The translations under genes and the position numbers were made by a program. A stretch of DNA of 64,000 nt from DASPWW01 sp963803425 (GTDB lineage Bacteria > Actinomycetota > Thermoleophilia > Solirubrobacterales > 70-9). Every line of letters begins with the position of its first letter. Within the stretch, counting starts at the first letter, position 1. The notes under the pieces are model-generated. The model was not told the DNA's origin. It saw only the letters and a list, made by a program, of their open reading frames with translations, and ran no database searches. The DNA lies in NCBI GenBank assembly GCA_963803425.1, contig CAWDMA010000001.1, forward strand, positions 1,054,001 to 1,118,000, given 5' to 3'. Positions 62,413-64,000 of the stretch are shown here, piece after piece.

Positions 62413-64000
62413 GTGCTCAGGAACGGTTTCAGGATGCGGCGAGGCCGGGTGACGGTCGCGGCGACGCTCGCGCTGGCGGCGCTGATCGCCTCGATGGCGG
62501 GGACCGCGCAGGCCCGCCCCGGCGGCGGCGGCAAGGGCGGGCGCCCGAACGTGCTCGTCGTGATGACCGACGACATGGCGAAGTCCGACCTGATGCTGAT
62601 GCCGAACGTGAAGCGGCTGCTGGTCAAGAAGGGGACGACGTTCAAGGACGCGGTGGACTCCTTCCCGCTGTGCTGCCCCTCGCGGGCGACCTTCAACACC
62701 GGCCAGTACGCGCACAACCACGGAGTGCTCGGAAACTTCCATCCGTACGGCTGGTACGGGATGAGGGACCGCGACAACATCCTCCCGGCATGGCTCGACG
62801 ACGTCGGGTACCGGACCGCGATGATCGGGAAGTGGCTGAACGGGTACGGCGCCCTTGACGGCCACGGTGAGATCCCGGCCGGCTTCGACACGTGGCGGGG
62901 GCTGCTCGACGTGTCGGCCTACGACTATTACAACTACGTGATGAACTGGGACGGCGACCTGCGGACCTGGGGCGACGCCGAGTTCGCCCGCGGCCTGGTC
63001 GAGTTCGCGAACGTCGAGGTGACCCCGGTTGGGCCGAACGCGCTGCAGGCCGTGCTCGGCAAGCTCCGTTCCGTGTTCGGCCCGCCCCCGTACGACTACT
63101 GGGGCGCCCAAGACACGGCCGACTACTCGCCGGACGTCACCGGCCAGATCACCAACAAGCTCGTCAAGCGCGAGCGGGGGAAGGGAAAGCCGTTCTTCAT
63201 CTGGTGGTCGCCGGCGGCGCCGCACCGCGAGGACGTCGCGACGACCCTGATGGACCGACCGGGCCCGGATCCGCGCCCGCCGCAGCGCTACGAGGACGAC
63301 GTGAGGGCTATGTCGCTGCCCCGGCCGCCGAGCTTCAACGAGGCCGACGTCACCGACAAGGGAGCCAACATCCAGGAGAAGGCCCCGGCGCTGAGCGGGA
63401 AGGACGTCGACCAGCTCGAGCTCGACTACCAGGGCCGGGCCGGGTCGCTGATGGCCGTGGACGACTACGTCGCGAAGATGATGAAGACGCTGCGCCGCAC
63501 GCACCAGCTCCGCGACACCACGATCCTGTTCACCTCGGACAACGGGTGGCTGCAGGGCGAGCACCGGATCCCCGGGGACAAGTTCCTGCCCTACGAGGAG
63601 TCGCTGCGGGTGCCGCTCGTCGTCCGCGGGCCCGGCATCCCGAAGGGGAGGCGGATCGAGGGCCAGGTCTCGAACGTCGACTTCGCGCCGACGCTGCTCG
63701 ACCTCGCCAACGCGAAGCCGGGCCGAAAGCAGGACGGCGTCTCGCTGCTGCCCACGATCCGCGGCCGCAAGCCGGTCCCGAACCGGGCGATCGAGATCGA
63801 GGCGCCGGAGCCGCTGTTCCAGGGCAACATCCCGAACAACGCCTGGGACCGCCCCTACCACGGCGTGCGCACCGACCGCTACACGTACGTCGTCTGGAAG
63901 GAGACCGGTGACGTCGAGCTGTACGACCGCAAGCAGGACCCGTACCAGCTCACCAGTGTCGCCGGCGATCCGGCCTACGCCGGCATCGAAGCTCGCCTGG
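62413..64000 (+). CDS. Secreted sulfatase, 3' end outside window
   Basis: A type I sulfatase, partial at the right edge (529 codons seen). The start is GTG 62413 behind GGGGAGGAGGG; ATG 62434 is an alternative. A signal peptide covers residues 1-34 (VTVAATLALAALIASMAGTA, cleavage near AQA). The active-site motif is PLCCPSRATFNTGQ, in which C87 of CxPSR would become formylglycine. Metal ligands are D53/D54 in VVMTDDM and the DN pair in TILFTSDNGWLQGEHRIPGD. It probably removes sulfate esters from polysaccharides or other exported substrates; no sulfatase-modifying enzyme is in the window. Confidence 0.9.
   Translation, partial: MLRNGFRMRRGRVTVAATLALAALIASMAGTAQARPGGGGKGGRPNVLVVMTDDMAKSDLMLMPNVKRLLVKKGTTFKDAVDSFPLCCPSRATFNTGQYAHNHGVLGNFHPYGWYGMRDRDNILPAWLDDVGYRTAMIGKWLNGYGALDGHGEIPAGFDTWRGLLDVSAYDYYNYVMNWDGDLRTWGDAEFARGLVEFANVEVTPVGPNALQAVLGKLRSVFGPPPYDYWGAQDTADYSPDVTGQITNKLVKRERGKGKPFFIWWSPAAPHREDVATTLMDRPGPDPRPPQRYEDDVRAMSLPRPPSFNEADVTDKGANIQEKAPALSGKDVDQLELDYQGRAGSLMAVDDYVAKMMKTLRRTHQLRDTTILFTSDNGWLQGEHRIPGDKFLPYEESLRVPLVVRGPGIPKGRRIEGQVSNVDFAPTLLDLANAKPGRKQDGVSLLPTIRGRKPVPNRAIEIEAPEPLFQGNIPNNAWDRPYHGVRTDRYTYVVWKETGDVELYDRKQDPYQLTSVAGDPAYAGIEARL

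Noticed and set aside
1..64000. CRISPR arrays, insertion sequences, prophage genes, rRNA genes
   Set aside because: No regularly spaced repeats, transposase, integrase, phage structural genes or rRNA-like stretches were seen.

Overview
The window is high-GC DNA (about 70 percent by eye) with dense, short-spaced genes, many GTG starts and many ATGA/GTGA start-stop overlaps. It looks like chromosomal DNA of an actinobacterium. The gene mix (F420-type LLM oxidoreductase, large AAA-LuxR regulator, GH15 next to zwf, DUF7144-type membrane protein, a short secreted protein with a KKxxKKIAKKQ stretch, stand-alone LigD polymerase) best fits Thermoleophilia/Solirubrobacterales. That placement is inference, since no rRNA or other marker gene is present. 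I saw no phage, transposase, plasmid or CRISPR signal. No gap longer than about 300 bases lacks a gene.

Layout. 1-12 kb: a broken LLM oxidoreductase, small proteins, an MMPL exporter, an AAA-LuxR regulator, a NarL-type two-component pair, a CPBP protease and a heavily frameshifted GMC oxidoreductase whose end meets a truncated VOC gene. 12-18.5 kb: an ion-transport block (K+ channel, ClC, YrhK-like membrane protein, CPA antiporter, DUF389), then a 2-hydroxyacid dehydrogenase. 18.5-33 kb: a long minus-strand run, cydABDC then zwf, GH15, GMC oxidoreductase, type II NADH dehydrogenase, cyclase-family hydrolase, DMT transporter and DUF7144 protein. It encodes cytochrome bd plus its CydDC exporter, glucan or trehalose hydrolysis, NADPH production and quinone-linked oxidation. 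A short palindrome-like motif recurs upstream of cydA, zwf and the DUF7144 gene. 33-47 kb: redoxin, MFS transporters, an ArsR/AHSA1 pair, an ECF sigma factor, acetolactate decarboxylase with a DoxX protein, a second GH15, a heparinase-like lyase and a metallophosphoesterase. 47-64 kb: HdeD, an aldehyde dehydrogenase/GMC alcohol oxidase fusion, a second MMPL protein, a patatin, methyltransferases, tRNA-Leu(CAG) and tRNA-Glu(CTC), a LigD-type polymerase, a second CPA antiporter, an ATP-grasp protein, damaged TetR and DUF1330-like genes, and a sulfatase that runs off the right end.

Two points stand out. The 1152-residue fusion at 47407-50865 carries both steps of alcohol-to-acid oxidation in one chain. 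Also, at least eleven genes are interrupted by single-base indels, mostly in G/C runs, while the protein sequence on either side stays well conserved. This looks more like consensus error than gene decay, so frameshifted genes are reported as full-length loci with the break sites given.
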